The position numbers were made by a program, and so were the translations under genes. Below the pieces are notes generated by a model. It did not search any database. It was not told the origin of the DNA and saw only the letters and a list, made by a program, of their open reading frames with translations. DNA of 28,543 nucleotides, from positions 1-28,543 of the forward strand of contig JBHIDJ010000029.1 in the NCBI GenBank assembly GCA_046760105.1, in the 5' to 3' direction. The DNA comes from JBHIDJ01 sp046760105 (GTDB taxonomy: Bacteria; Pseudomonadota; Gammaproteobacteria; Acidiferrobacterales; SPGG2). Positions 8,501 through 16,058 of the stretch are shown here, piece by piece; the first letter of the stretch is position 1; each line of letters starts with the position of its first letter.

Positions 8501-10360
8501 TTCGAGACCACGGGCATGAACCATATTGAACTCGTGGATCCAGACGGAATTGCCCTCCCGCGGCCGAATCTCGTAGGGACGTTCGCCGACGACCTTGAGC
8601 CCCATGTTTTCGATCAAGGGCAAGGCGTCAGACGGGGGTATAGGTTTACCGCTGGAAAACAGCTTTAGCCGTACGCCACCCTCGGTTTCTACTAACGGGC
8701 GATAAAAGGAAATGCCCAGCTCCTCGGTCCCGCGGATACTCTCGATGCGGTCGATGTCGACGGCGCCAGTACGAGCGGCGAAATCTTCCCGGTAGCCGCC
8801 CGGGAAGGCGTCGCCGTATTTATTAAAAAGCGTGTTTCCATGCTCTTCCCCGTACCGTTCAATCAGAGCGTCGCGAAGGCTGTCCTGCCAGGAACGTGCT
8901 GCCGCCACGATTCGCGACTCGACCTCCTTCACGTCGTAGTCGATGTGAGTACTCGGATCGGTATAAATCAAGAAATGAACGCGTGCCAACACCGATTCCG
9001 AGAACAGGGTGTTGAATTCGGCCCCTGTACCGTTAAAGGTTTCCATCAGGATCCGCTGCATGCGAAGGCGAAGCTCGCGGTTATATCGCTCGCGCGGAAC
9101 GTACACTTGACAAGAATAGAACCGGCCGTAAGTGTCGCGCCGGACGAATAGCCGGATGCGTTGACGCTCTTGCAGCTCCAGGATGCCCATTGCGGTGTTG
9201 AACAGGTCGTCCTCGGAAATTTGAAACAGTGCGTCGCGGGGGTAAGTCTCGATGACATTCTGCAACACCTTGCCGGTATGGCTATTGGGCGCAAGCTCCG
9301 CACGTTCCATGATCCGATTGGCTTTCTGGCGCAATAACGGGATGTCGTACGTGTTGCGGTTGTATGCCGCCGAGGTAAAGAGACCAAGGATGCAACGTTC
9401 GCCGTTTATTTTGCCTTGCCTGTCGAAGCGCTTGATACCTATGAAATCCATGTACGCGGGCCGGTGGATGGTGGCCCGCGAGTTCGCTTTCGTGACCACA
9501 AGAAGTTGGGACGATCTGCTGTATTCCTGCATCTCGGTGGGCAGGACAGAAACAACGTCTTTTGCCGATCCCCGCAAGATCCCCAGCTGCGTATCTGGGT
9601 TTAGCTGTAGGCTCTGTCCGCCCTTTGGTCGCTTCAGGTCATACTCACAATACCCCAGAAACGTGAAGTGATCAGCCTCGATCCAGCGACAAAACGCCTG
9701 TGCCTCGGCGATCTCATCCGCGTTGAGTGTTGGCGGTTTTTTTTCGAGTTCATCTATGATCTCGAGCACGCGCTCGCGCATGGTTCGCCAGTCGGCACAG
9801 GCCCGGCGTACGGCATCCAGCACGTCTTGGATCTCGGCTGTTAGTTTTTCGAGTACCTCGGTTTCTGTTTGTCTATCGACCTGAAAATGCATGAACGACT
9901 CAGCCGTCCCTTCGTCGCAAACGCTCGGTGGCAACACGTCCAACAACTTGCCGTCCGCACCGCGACGAACTTTGACAACGGGGTGGATTGTCAGATGTAT
10001 GGTGAGGCCGTGGCGGTTGAGGGCCATGGAAACAGAATCCACCAGAAACGGCATATCTTCCGTGACGATCTCAACGATCGTGTGCGTGGACTGCCAATCG
10101 TGTTTTTCGAACTGAGGGTTGTATACGTGCACCTTTGAGACACCGGCGGGTCGTCGCCGGGCAAGGTGCCAGTGTGTAAGCGTCGCCCCGAGCAGATCGA
10201 GAACGTTTTGTTTAACGAGATCGTCGGGTGAGACCCACATGTAGTACTGGCGCATGAAGGTCTGAATTTGTTTCTCTCGCCCCTTCGGTAGTTTGGTCTG
10301 AGACTCCGAGACCAGTCGATCGATGAGTTCTGAAGTTCTGATATTCAAGTGGACGGACAT
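5510..10360 (-). CDS. gdhB: NAD-dependent glutamate dehydrogenase, large (180-kDa) type
   Basis: Cytoplasmic enzyme converting L-glutamate and NAD+ to 2-oxoglutarate, ammonia and NADH. About 1616 residues, the normal size for the very large bacterial class (Pseudomonas GdhB type). The N-terminal half is the regulatory ACT-like region (TEDMPFLVDSVSMALNRHGL, ESFMHFQVDRQTE). The catalytic part holds GGLRWSDRREDFRTEVLGLM, KAQMVKNAVIVPVGSKGGFV (about residues 825-848, with the catalytic-type lysines) and the nucleotide-binding VVGIGDMAGDVFGNGM (about 980). The frame is open to 10498, but I chose the ATG at 10360 because GGGGGAAG precedes it and MSVHLNIRTSELID is a typical beginning. Transcribed alone; a promoter candidate lies at 10445-10473. 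The symbol follows Pseudomonas usage. Confidence 0.95.
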   Translation of the reverse strand: MSVHLNIRTSELIDRLVSESQTKLPKGREKQIQTFMRQYYMWVSPDDLVKQNVLDLLGATLTHWHLARRRPAGVSKVHVYNPQFEKHDWQSTHTIVEIVTEDMPFLVDSVSMALNRHGLTIHLTIHPVVKVRRGADGKLLDVLPPSVCDEGTAESFMHFQVDRQTETEVLEKLTAEIQDVLDAVRRACADWRTMRERVLEIIDELEKKPPTLNADEIAEAQAFCRWIEADHFTFLGYCEYDLKRPKGGQSLQLNPDTQLGILRGSAKDVVSVLPTEMQEYSRSSQLLVVTKANSRATIHRPAYMDFIGIKRFDRQGKINGERCILGLFTSAAYNRNTYDIPLLRQKANRIMERAELAPNSHTGKVLQNVIETYPRDALFQISEDDLFNTAMGILELQERQRIRLFVRRDTYGRFYSCQVYVPRERYNRELRLRMQRILMETFNGTGAEFNTLFSESVLARVHFLIYTDPSTHIDYDVKEVESRIVAAARSWQDSLRDALIERYGEEHGNTLFNKYGDAFPGGYREDFAARTGAVDIDRIESIRGTEELGISFYRPLVETEGGVRLKLFSSGKPIPPSDALPLIENMGLKVVGERPYEIRPREGNSVWIHEFNMVHARGLEIDPAHVGETFQDAFARIWRGEVDNDGFNRLVLGAGLSWRDTVMLRAYSKYLLQIRVPFSHAYMIETLADHPRIARLLVQLFHGRFDPRHAKKVADDMVELVKQITEHIDAVTSLDEDRILRSFLNAIQATLRTNFFQKQANGQLKLHLSFKFDPSQIDNMPLPRPMFEIFVFSPRTEAVHLRGGKVARGGLRWSDRREDFRTEVLGLMKAQMVKNAVIVPVGSKGGFVVKRPPVGGDRDTLAKEVVSCYSTFIQGMLDITDNLQGSAVVPPKDVVRYDGDDPYLVIAADKGTATFSDIANGIAEDYRFWLGDAFASGGSAGYDHKKMGITARGAWESVKRHFREIGIDTQTTDFTVVGIGDMAGDVFGNGMLLSRHIKLLGAFNHLHIFLDPDPDPEVSYRERERLFKKPRSTWLDYNQELISKGGGVFARSAKSITLSPEAQQMLRVNVGRMTPNELINAMLKAPVDLLWNGGIGTYVKAESETHMDAKDRANDAVRVNGRDLSCRVLGEGGNLGLTQLGRIEYTRKGGKVYTDSIDNSAGVDCSDHEVNIKILLNAIVTNGDMTRKQRNRLLADMTDDIAELVLGDNYGQTQAISIAAMQASALLAEHARFIRRLERHGKLDREGEFLPNTKSIADRLAAQEGLTRPEIAVLLAYSKMTLYDELLASDVPEDTYLSNELPRHFPKRLGERFSKEMSDHRLRREIIATHITNSMVNRVGPTFAFRMQEETGATSPDIARAYTAAHEIFGIHDLWSEIESLDNKVAAQAQMQMLVDTGGLLERATLWLLRNRRPPLDIASTVAYFQTGVRELADSFPKPLAAENRLTVKQRHKHLCSEGIPSELALRVSGLVSLSSALDIIEVAKIGKRDVPFVAALYFDLGARLDLQWLREGIAALKTPNHWHTLAKSALRNDLHIQQRYLTADVLRKAGGAMRPKALVDNWVEQNQLVVDRFMERVSDLKASDTVDFAMLSVALSEVHTLRVAETPVVQAASAA

Positions 10361-10718
10361 GACTTCCCCCATTGCCGGCCGGCTGATCCAATGCGCACGG
10401 CCTTGACCACATTCCAGCAGCAGCTGTGGTGGCAGCTTGAAACAATTATGCGTTCTGTGGGGGCAAACGTCCACCTGCGCGGGGAATTCTGCTGACATGT
10501 GGGCTCGTTAAAGCGGGCGCCCCATCGAAGAGTCTGCCGGGGTGGAGCGCCGGCGGTGAACCGGGAGAGATCCCAAAGCAGCACTGTTGACGAGACCAGG
10601 ATCCGAGACCACTCTGTAGCAGCTTTAGGTGGTCGACTAGTCGTGCAGGCCAACTGTTTTATGCTAGCACCTCGAACCAGCCAGAGCGGCTTTCACGACG
10701 GAGAGTTGCATAACGCTA
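10361..10718. other. Divergent intergenic region, glutamate dehydrogenase / hemerythrin-like gene
   Basis: 358 bp between two divergently transcribed genes. The frames that cross it are upstream extensions of the dehydrogenase frame or lack ribosome sites. On the minus side there is a reasonable promoter candidate (listed separately). On the plus side a TATGCT at 10660-10665 could be a -10 element for the hemerythrin-like gene, but no -35 accompanies it. Confidence 0.5.
10445..10473 (-). promoter_or_regulatory. Candidate sigma-70 promoter for the glutamate dehydrogenase gene
   Basis: On the minus strand, TGGACG (10473-10468) matches the -35 consensus at 4 of 6 bases. A 17-bp spacer separates it from CATAAT (10450-10445), which matches the -10 consensus at 5 of 6. 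The implied leader before the chosen ATG at 10360 would be about 75 bases. This is a pattern match only. Confidence 0.35.
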
Positions 10719-11129
10719 ATGGCCTCACGCATTCGCGAAACTTATAAAGAACTCGCAGACGAGCATCAGCACATCATGATGCTAGTGGAACGACTCAAGC
10801 GACATGAGACCGTCTTGCACTTGGTTCCTTTGCTCGAGAAGCTGCACGCCGAGCTCATCGGGCACTTCGCTCGCGAACAGTTTCCGGGTGGACTCTATGA
10901 GTCGCTGGGAGCGTATGGCACTGAGTACCATGACGAGCTGCGGATACTCGTTAGCGAGCATTGCCGCATTCTGTCAGCGGTACGGGGTGTGCTGGAACGC
11001 GCACGCTTGGCAAATTAGGCCGGTGCAGCGGAGATTCTGAACGACGTTGCGGCCGTGGTGAAAAGCCTGGAAGACCACGAGCACAAGGAACACCGTCTCA
11101 CGGACAAGGTATTGGAACGCTCACCATAG
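10719..11129 (+). pseudogene. Hemerythrin-like (HHE-type) protein interrupted by in-frame TAG
   Basis: A 136-codon frame with a single internal TAG at 11016-11018 (codon 100); the normal end is a TAG at 11127-11129. Reading through gives a coherent four-helix hemerythrin-like domain. Helix 1 has DEHQHIMMLVERL (H16, H18), helix 2 HAELIGHFAREQF (H43, H49, E53), helix 3 EHCRILSAV (H81), and the part after the stop supplies helix 4, LEDHEHKEHRLTDKVL (H120, H122, H125). The part before the stop therefore lacks one metal-ligand helix. Such proteins bind a di-iron centre and sense or carry O2/NO or regulate iron; the specific role here is unknown. Either a nonsense mutation or a base error; a one-base change from CAG or AAG would explain it. 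Confidence 0.7.
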
Positions 11130-11284
11130 GCAGTTTGCTGCGCTTTAATGCACGGTGAGTGCTGCTCTGTTGCCTTGCTTGGTCGGCATGCGACCGAGGC
11201 GGGCTTTGTGTTGTCCTACATTTTGCCACCCTGTTAGCATTGGCCCTAGTCAACGGCTCTACTGGGCCTCAAGGAGAAACGACA

Positions 11285-13240
11285 GTGGTGGCGCCGCTTT
11301 GGACCCCCCCGCAAGATCGCATCGAGCAGGCAAATCTGACTGGTTTCATGCACGCGGTCCGCGCTCAATGGGGGATCGATGTTGCGGATTATGTCGGGCT
11401 GTATCAGTGGTCGATCGACCAGCCGGAGGAGTTCTGGCGATCCGTCTGGTCATTCTCGGATATCGTCGCTGAACGCCAGGGCGAGCGGGCGCTCACGCAT
11501 GGCGAGCGCATGCCCGGCGCACAATGGTTTCCCGACGCCCGCCTCAATTTTGCTGAGAATCTTTTACGACAGCGAGATGAGCAGACGGCCGTCGTTTTTT
11601 GGAGTGAAGACAAAGTCAAACGCGCCCTGAGCTACCGCGCGCTCTACGATCAGGTCTCGCAGCTTGCACAAGCGCTGCGGTCCATGGGGGTCGCTAAGGG
11701 TGACCGGGTTGCGGGCTATTTGCCGAACATGCCCGAGACCGTTGTGGCTATGCTTGCAAGCGCCTCCATTGGGGCCGTCTGGTCATCTTGCTCACCCGAT
11801 TTCGGGGTACAGGGCGTGCTCGACCGCTTTGGCCAGATCGAGCCCAAGGTGTTGTTCAGCTCTGATGGCTACTTCTACAACGGCAAGACACACGATTCGC
11901 TGGAGAAGCTGCAGGATATTGTTGTCGACCTGCCGTCGTTGCAGAAGGTAATCGTCGTACCTTATACCTCAAGCCAGCCGTCACTCGTAGGAATCGGGCA
12001 CGCGACGACGTTGGCAGACTTTATTGCCGACCGTTTAGCAGGCGATATCGAGTTCGCGCAACTGCCGTTCAACCATCCGCTTTATATTCTGTACTCGTCA
12101 GGGACGACGGGTGCGCCCAAGTGTATCGTGCACGGCGCTGGTGGCACGTTGATTCAGCACCTCAAGGAGCATGTGTTGCACGTGGATCTCAAACCAGGAG
12201 ATCGGTTGTTTTATTTCACCACTTGCGGCTGGATGATGTGGAACTGGCTGGTTTCGGGGCTTGCTTCCCGTGCCACTCTCATGCTTTATGACGGATCCCC
12301 TTTTTATCCGGACGGCAACATCCTGTTTGATTATGCAGACGAGCAGGGAATAACCGAATTCGGGACGTCAGCAAAGTTCATTGACGCGGTCAATAAGGCC
12401 GGACTGACACCGATCAAGACGCATAGGCTCGAAGCACTACGGACAATACTATCGACGGGTTCGCCGCTGGTGCCGGAAAGCTTCGATTTTGTTTACGACA
12501 ACATTAAGCAGGATGTGTGCCTGTCTTCGATCTCGGGGGGTACCGACATCATCTCGTGTTTCGCCTTGGGTAACCCGCTGTTGCCAGTTTGGCGTGGCGA
12601 ACTGCAATGTCGCGGTTTGGGAATGCGTGTCGAGGTGTTCGGTGAAGATGGTCAGTCGGTCAAAGGGGAGAAGGGAGAATTGGCATGCACGGCACCGTTC
12701 CCGTCGATGCCGGTTGGCTTCTGGAACGATCCCGAAGGAAAAAAATACCGAGCAGCTTATTTCGAGAAGTTCCCTGGAGTTTGGTGTCACGGCGACTATG
12801 TCGAGTTGACGGAACATGACGGTGTGATCATCTACGGTCGATCCGATGCGGTGTTGAATCCGGGCGGTGTGCGCATCGGTACCGCCGAAATCTATCGTCA
12901 AGCCGAGCAGTTGGACGAAGTCGTTGAGAGCTTGGTGGTCGGTCAGCGCTGGCAGGGCGATGTGCGCGTCGTGCTGTTTGTGCGTCTGCGGGATGATTTG
13001 GTGCTCGATGAGGCGCTTCGCCAGAAGATAAAGCTACAGATCCGTCAGAATGCGACACCGCGGCATGTCCCCGCCAAGATAATCCAGGTCGCGGATATTC
13101 CCCGCACCAAGAGCGGTAAGATCGTGGAACTGGCCGTGCGCAATGTCGTGCACGGTGAACCCGTGAAGAACAAAGAGGCGTTAGCAAACCCCGAGGTGCT
13201 GGATCTATTTAAGGACCTGCCCGAATTACAGCAAGCATAG
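11285..13240 (+). CDS. aacS: Acetoacetyl-CoA synthetase
   Basis: Activates acetoacetate with ATP and CoA to acetoacetyl-CoA; adenylate-forming (ANL) superfamily, cytoplasm. The N-terminus has the ACAS-type lid segment (FMHAVRAQWG, DYVGLYQWSIDQPEEFWRSVW, PGAQWFPDARLNFAENLL). The ATP motif YSSGTTGAPKCIVHG is at about residues 268-282, followed by HVDLKPGDRLFYFTTCGWMMWN. Later come GRSDAVLNPGGVRIGTAEIYR and the C-terminal PRTKSGKIVE with the catalytic lysine near residue 612. HLKEHVLHVDL and GTSAKFIDA fit acetoacetyl- rather than acetyl-CoA synthetase. I place the start at GTG 11285 because AAGGAG sits 8 bases upstream; this gives 651 residues, the usual size, whereas the open frame back to 11159 adds a non-conserved stretch. 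Monocistronic in appearance. Confidence 0.92.
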   Translation: MVAPLWTPPQDRIEQANLTGFMHAVRAQWGIDVADYVGLYQWSIDQPEEFWRSVWSFSDIVAERQGERALTHGERMPGAQWFPDARLNFAENLLRQRDEQTAVVFWSEDKVKRALSYRALYDQVSQLAQALRSMGVAKGDRVAGYLPNMPETVVAMLASASIGAVWSSCSPDFGVQGVLDRFGQIEPKVLFSSDGYFYNGKTHDSLEKLQDIVVDLPSLQKVIVVPYTSSQPSLVGIGHATTLADFIADRLAGDIEFAQLPFNHPLYILYSSGTTGAPKCIVHGAGGTLIQHLKEHVLHVDLKPGDRLFYFTTCGWMMWNWLVSGLASRATLMLYDGSPFYPDGNILFDYADEQGITEFGTSAKFIDAVNKAGLTPIKTHRLEALRTILSTGSPLVPESFDFVYDNIKQDVCLSSISGGTDIISCFALGNPLLPVWRGELQCRGLGMRVEVFGEDGQSVKGEKGELACTAPFPSMPVGFWNDPEGKKYRAAYFEKFPGVWCHGDYVELTEHDGVIIYGRSDAVLNPGGVRIGTAEIYRQAEQLDEVVESLVVGQRWQGDVRVVLFVRLRDDLVLDEALRQKIKLQIRQNATPRHVPAKIIQVADIPRTKSGKIVELAVRNVVHGEPVKNKEALANPEVLDLFKDLPELQQA

Positions 13241-13241
13241 C

Positions 13242-13264
13242 CTTAAGCCCGCCGTGGGCTTGAG
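13242..13264 (+). terminator. Hairpin just downstream of aacS
   Basis: CTTAAGCCC, a 5-base loop, then GGGCTTGAG forms a 9-bp stem with one imperfect pair, starting 2 bases after the aacS stop. There is no T-run after it, so it could be a processed 3' end or weak terminator rather than a classical intrinsic one. Confidence 0.4.
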
Positions 13265-13266
13265 TG

Positions 13267-13512
13267 ATGGCTGACCAGGAAATCACCTTCCACAAACTGC
13301 TTCATCCCATGGACGAACCACTATTCCGGCAGGAGTTGCCTCATTTTGATGACGCGCAGGAATAGAGCGCATCTCAGAAAAATAGCGGATCGGCTGCACG
13401 AGCTCATCAAGCCATGCAGGATCACCGGGACATGCCGGCTGAACACATCCGGTCTCAGCTCAAGGCGGTGATCGCCAGCAAGCGCGGGCTAAGATTGTGC
13501 CCGCATCAATGA
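13267..13512 (+). pseudogene. Small gene remnant with three apparent single-base losses
   Basis: No family recognised. The first segment reads MADQEITFHKLLHPMDEP then LFRQELPHFDDAQE and hits TAG at 13363. Moving between frames by three one-base steps gives a continuous helix-rich protein: IERISE (near 13361-13378), IADRLHELIK after the A5 run near 13377-13382, then AMQDHRDMPAEHIRSQLKAV and IASKRGLRL in the original frame, ending at TGA 13510-13512. Each step is explained by one missing base, two of them at short homopolymers (A5, GCC). The product would have been about 80 residues. The 3' end overlaps the convergent aapP end by 7 bp. Either true decay or consensus deletions. The protein-like reading is by eye. 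Confidence 0.45.
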
Positions 13513-14288
13513 TGCAGGATCTGGCTGAGAAATAGCTTTGTGCGGTCAGAGCGCGGGTTGTTGAAAAACTCCTCGGGGTTATTCTCTTCGATGATCTGGC
13601 CCTCGTCCATGAAGATGACGCGATTGGCGACCGTTTTGGCAAATCCCATTTCATGCGTGACACAAAGCATGGTCATGCCGCTTTCCGCGAGCTCGACCAT
13701 CACGTCCAGCACCTCTTTGATCATTTCCGGGTCGAGCGCCGATGTTGGTTCGTCGAACAGCATGGCCTTGGGGTTCATGCACAGCGATCGCGCGATGGCA
13801 ACGCGTTGCTGCTGGCCACCGGACAGCTGTCCCGGGTATTTCTTCGCCTGCTCGGGAATCTTCACCCGCTCGAGCAATTTCATGGCGGTTTCCTCGGCCT
13901 CGCGACGCGGCATCTTGCGCACCCAGATGGGCGCGAGACACACATTCTCGAGCACGCTGAGATGGGGAAAAAGATTGAACTGCTGGAATACCATGCCGAC
14001 TTCACGCCGGATTTGCTCCACGTGCTTGAGGTCCCCGGTAAGCTCGGTGCCTTCCACAATGAGCTGCCCGCGCTGGTGTTCCTCGAGCCGGTTGATACAA
14101 CGGATCAAGGTCGACTTGCCGGATCCCGAGGGACCGCAGATGACAATACGCTCGCCCTTGTTGACCGTCAGGTTGATGTCTTTGAGTACGTGGAACGAGC
14201 CATACCACTTGTGCATGTCGACCATCTGGATCATGACTTCCGCCGAGACGGTCATCCGCTTTGTCGGTTTGCGCACGTCTTCTTCCAT
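13506..14288 (-). CDS. aapP: General L-amino-acid ABC transporter, ATP-binding subunit AapP
   Basis: 260-residue polar-amino-acid-type ABC ATPase that would energise AapQM. Walker A GPSGSGKS at residues 52-59 with LIRCINRLE behind it; Q-loop MVFQQFNLFPHLSVLENV; signature LSGGQQQR (155-162); Walker B AMLFDEP (175-181); H-loop CVTHEMGFA. A perfect AGGAGG-type ribosome site precedes the ATG, 42 bp after the aapM stop. Last gene of aapJQMP. It could be called GlnQ-like in isolation; the preceding permeases and AapJ make AapP the better name. Confidence 0.93.
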   Translation of the reverse strand: MEEDVRKPTKRMTVSAEVMIQMVDMHKWYGSFHVLKDINLTVNKGERIVICGPSGSGKSTLIRCINRLEEHQRGQLIVEGTELTGDLKHVEQIRREVGMVFQQFNLFPHLSVLENVCLAPIWVRKMPRREAEETAMKLLERVKIPEQAKKYPGQLSGGQQQRVAIARSLCMNPKAMLFDEPTSALDPEMIKEVLDVMVELAESGMTMLCVTHEMGFAKTVANRVIFMDEGQIIEENNPEEFFNNPRSDRTKLFLSQILHH

Positions 14289-14330
14289 AGTTTCCTCCTC
14301 GTAACCTTCTCAGCGCCTCACGTGGTCAAC

Positions 14331-16055
14331 TCAGTGCCCGGTGTGCAGCTTCCGCTCCAGGTACTGGCTGTAACGCGACATGCTAAAGCAGAAGATCCAG
14401 AAACCAAAGCCGACGAAGACATAGCCTTCGACGGAGAAACCGAGCCAGTTCGGATTAGTGGCCGCAAGTTGGGCCATGCCGAGAAAATCAAACAGGCCGA
14501 TGATGAGTACCAGGGTGGTGTCTTTGAAAAGCCCGATAAACGTGTTGACGATGCCTGGGATTACTATCTTAAGCGCCTGTGGCAACACGATGAAGCTCAT
14601 CATCTTCGGGTAGCTCAGCCCCAGTGCTTGGGCTGCCTCGAATTGGCCTTTGGGAATGGCCTGTAACCCCCCGCGCACCACCTCGGCCATATAGGCGGCG
14701 GAGAAAAGCATCACGCCGATCAGCGCCCGCAACAATTTATCGAACGTCATGCCCTCGGGCATGAACAACGGAAACATGACCGACGACATGAAAAGCACCG
14801 TGATCAACGGCACGCCGCGCCAGAACTCGATAAAACCAACGCAGACTGCCCTGATAATCGGCATGTTCGAGCGTCGTCCGAGGGCTAGCACGATGCCGAT
14901 GGGGAGCGAGGCGACGATACCGACGATGGCGATGACCAGGGTCAGAAACAGGCCGCCCCATAGCGGCGTCTCGATGTCGGGCAGCGCGGTTTCTCTTAGG
15001 CCGGCAAAGAGAGGCTCGGCGTTCGCGGTCCAGTCCAGGCTACCGAAGTTGAGGAAATCCGGCGGGCCTGCAAACACCAGATAGGCGATCACGAGATAGG
15101 CGGGCAACAGCAACCGCCCCAGCCGCCCGGGCAGGCCCGCGAACTTGTCATAACCCCAGGGACAGATAGCAGCCAGCGCCAGCATCGCCGCCGTCAAAGC
15201 CATAGCCCAGGGGGGTGACGCCCCTGCGGTCTCATGCCAGGCCCACAGCGGCAGCATGAAGCCGATAAAGGCGAGCACGGCGACCACAAGGCATAACTGC
15301 CAGAAATTGTCGGCAATCGAGGCGCGCCAGGGGGATAGCATCAGGCTTGCCGCCAGCGCGACGGCCGGCAGGGTGGCGAGCATCACACCGACGACAGCCG
15401 CCCAGCCCGGAGCACCGTAGAGCAGGCCGGCGGTCCAGGTGGATGGCGCCGACAAGCCCCAAAGCGGCACCAGGACGAGCAGTATGATGGAGACGATGGC
15501 AGTTCGTTCCCGCCAGACCCCAAGAAGCGGTAGCAACGCGAGTATGCCAAGCGCCATGGCTGAGAGCACCATCAGCCGGTACGGCCACGCCTCGACCGCC
15601 TCCCGGGAAAATCCGGCGAACAGATAGAGCGCCATCATTGGGTACACCACCAACAGAAACAGCCCGACCCAGTGCTTCCAGGGGAAACGGGGGATCAACA
15701 GTAGGACCATCCCGGCCGCGAGCACGATATAAGCTATGTTTATCCGCCAAAGTTCTTCATCGGGGTAACGCCCGTACATAAGCTGCTTGAACCATACGTG
15801 GATAAACACCCAGCAGGCGCCCTCGCGGCTGCAGGCCTCACGCGTGTCGCCGACCCAGTCAGCATCGATGAATGCCCACTGGATGACCCCGGGAACAAGC
15901 AGATAGACGATATAAAGCGCGAGGATCGTGAGGCCTACGTTCAACCACGACGAGAACAGGCTTTCGCGAAGCCAGCCGATCACGCCGACCGTCGTTACTG
16001 GTGGCGGCAGGTCGGGGTGCTTGCCGGGCTCGTAGTGCCGCGTCTGCTCAGTCAT
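14331..16055 (-). CDS. aapM: General L-amino-acid ABC transporter, permease AapM (enlarged)
   Basis: 574-residue inner-membrane permease. The N-terminal part is AapM-like (WLRESLFSSWLNVGLTILAL, AFIDADW, EGACWVFI, LMYGRYPDEELWRIN). The C-terminal transport core begins at about residue 365 (TPLWGGLFLTLVIAIVGIVAS) and holds the EAA loop EAAQALGLSYPKMMSFIVLP (473-492) that contacts the ATPase. Between them, roughly residues 150-335, lie six or so extra hydrophobic helices. The rhizobial AapM I know is about 384 residues, so this one is longer by about 190. The gene starts 3 bp after aapQ stops, implying coupled translation. Function as a channel half with AapQ is sure; the role of the insert is not. 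Confidence 0.92.
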   Translation of the reverse strand: MTEQTRHYEPGKHPDLPPPVTTVGVIGWLRESLFSSWLNVGLTILALYIVYLLVPGVIQWAFIDADWVGDTREACSREGACWVFIHVWFKQLMYGRYPDEELWRINIAYIVLAAGMVLLLIPRFPWKHWVGLFLLVVYPMMALYLFAGFSREAVEAWPYRLMVLSAMALGILALLPLLGVWRERTAIVSIILLVLVPLWGLSAPSTWTAGLLYGAPGWAAVVGVMLATLPAVALAASLMLSPWRASIADNFWQLCLVVAVLAFIGFMLPLWAWHETAGASPPWAMALTAAMLALAAICPWGYDKFAGLPGRLGRLLLPAYLVIAYLVFAGPPDFLNFGSLDWTANAEPLFAGLRETALPDIETPLWGGLFLTLVIAIVGIVASLPIGIVLALGRRSNMPIIRAVCVGFIEFWRGVPLITVLFMSSVMFPLFMPEGMTFDKLLRALIGVMLFSAAYMAEVVRGGLQAIPKGQFEAAQALGLSYPKMMSFIVLPQALKIVIPGIVNTFIGLFKDTTLVLIIGLFDFLGMAQLAATNPNWLGFSVEGYVFVGFGFWIFCFSMSRYSQYLERKLHTGH

Positions 16056-16058
16056 GGC

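Noticed and set aside
11178..11200. Hairpin GGTCG-GCATG-CGACC ahead of aacS as a riboswitch or leader
   Set aside because: The stem is short, with no T-run and no wider conserved fold that I could recognise.
10719..13512. General amber-codon recoding, suggested by two in-frame TAGs in neighbouring genes
   Set aside because: TAG terminates aacS, livF and the EamA gene at natural ends, and the second case also needs frameshifts, so ordinary mutation or sequence error is simpler.
13653..14666. 337-codon open frame on the plus strand opposite aapP and aapM
   Set aside because: It is antisense to two certain ABC-transporter genes, has no ribosome site and its composition (many His, Arg, Glu) is that of a shadow of GC-rich coding DNA.
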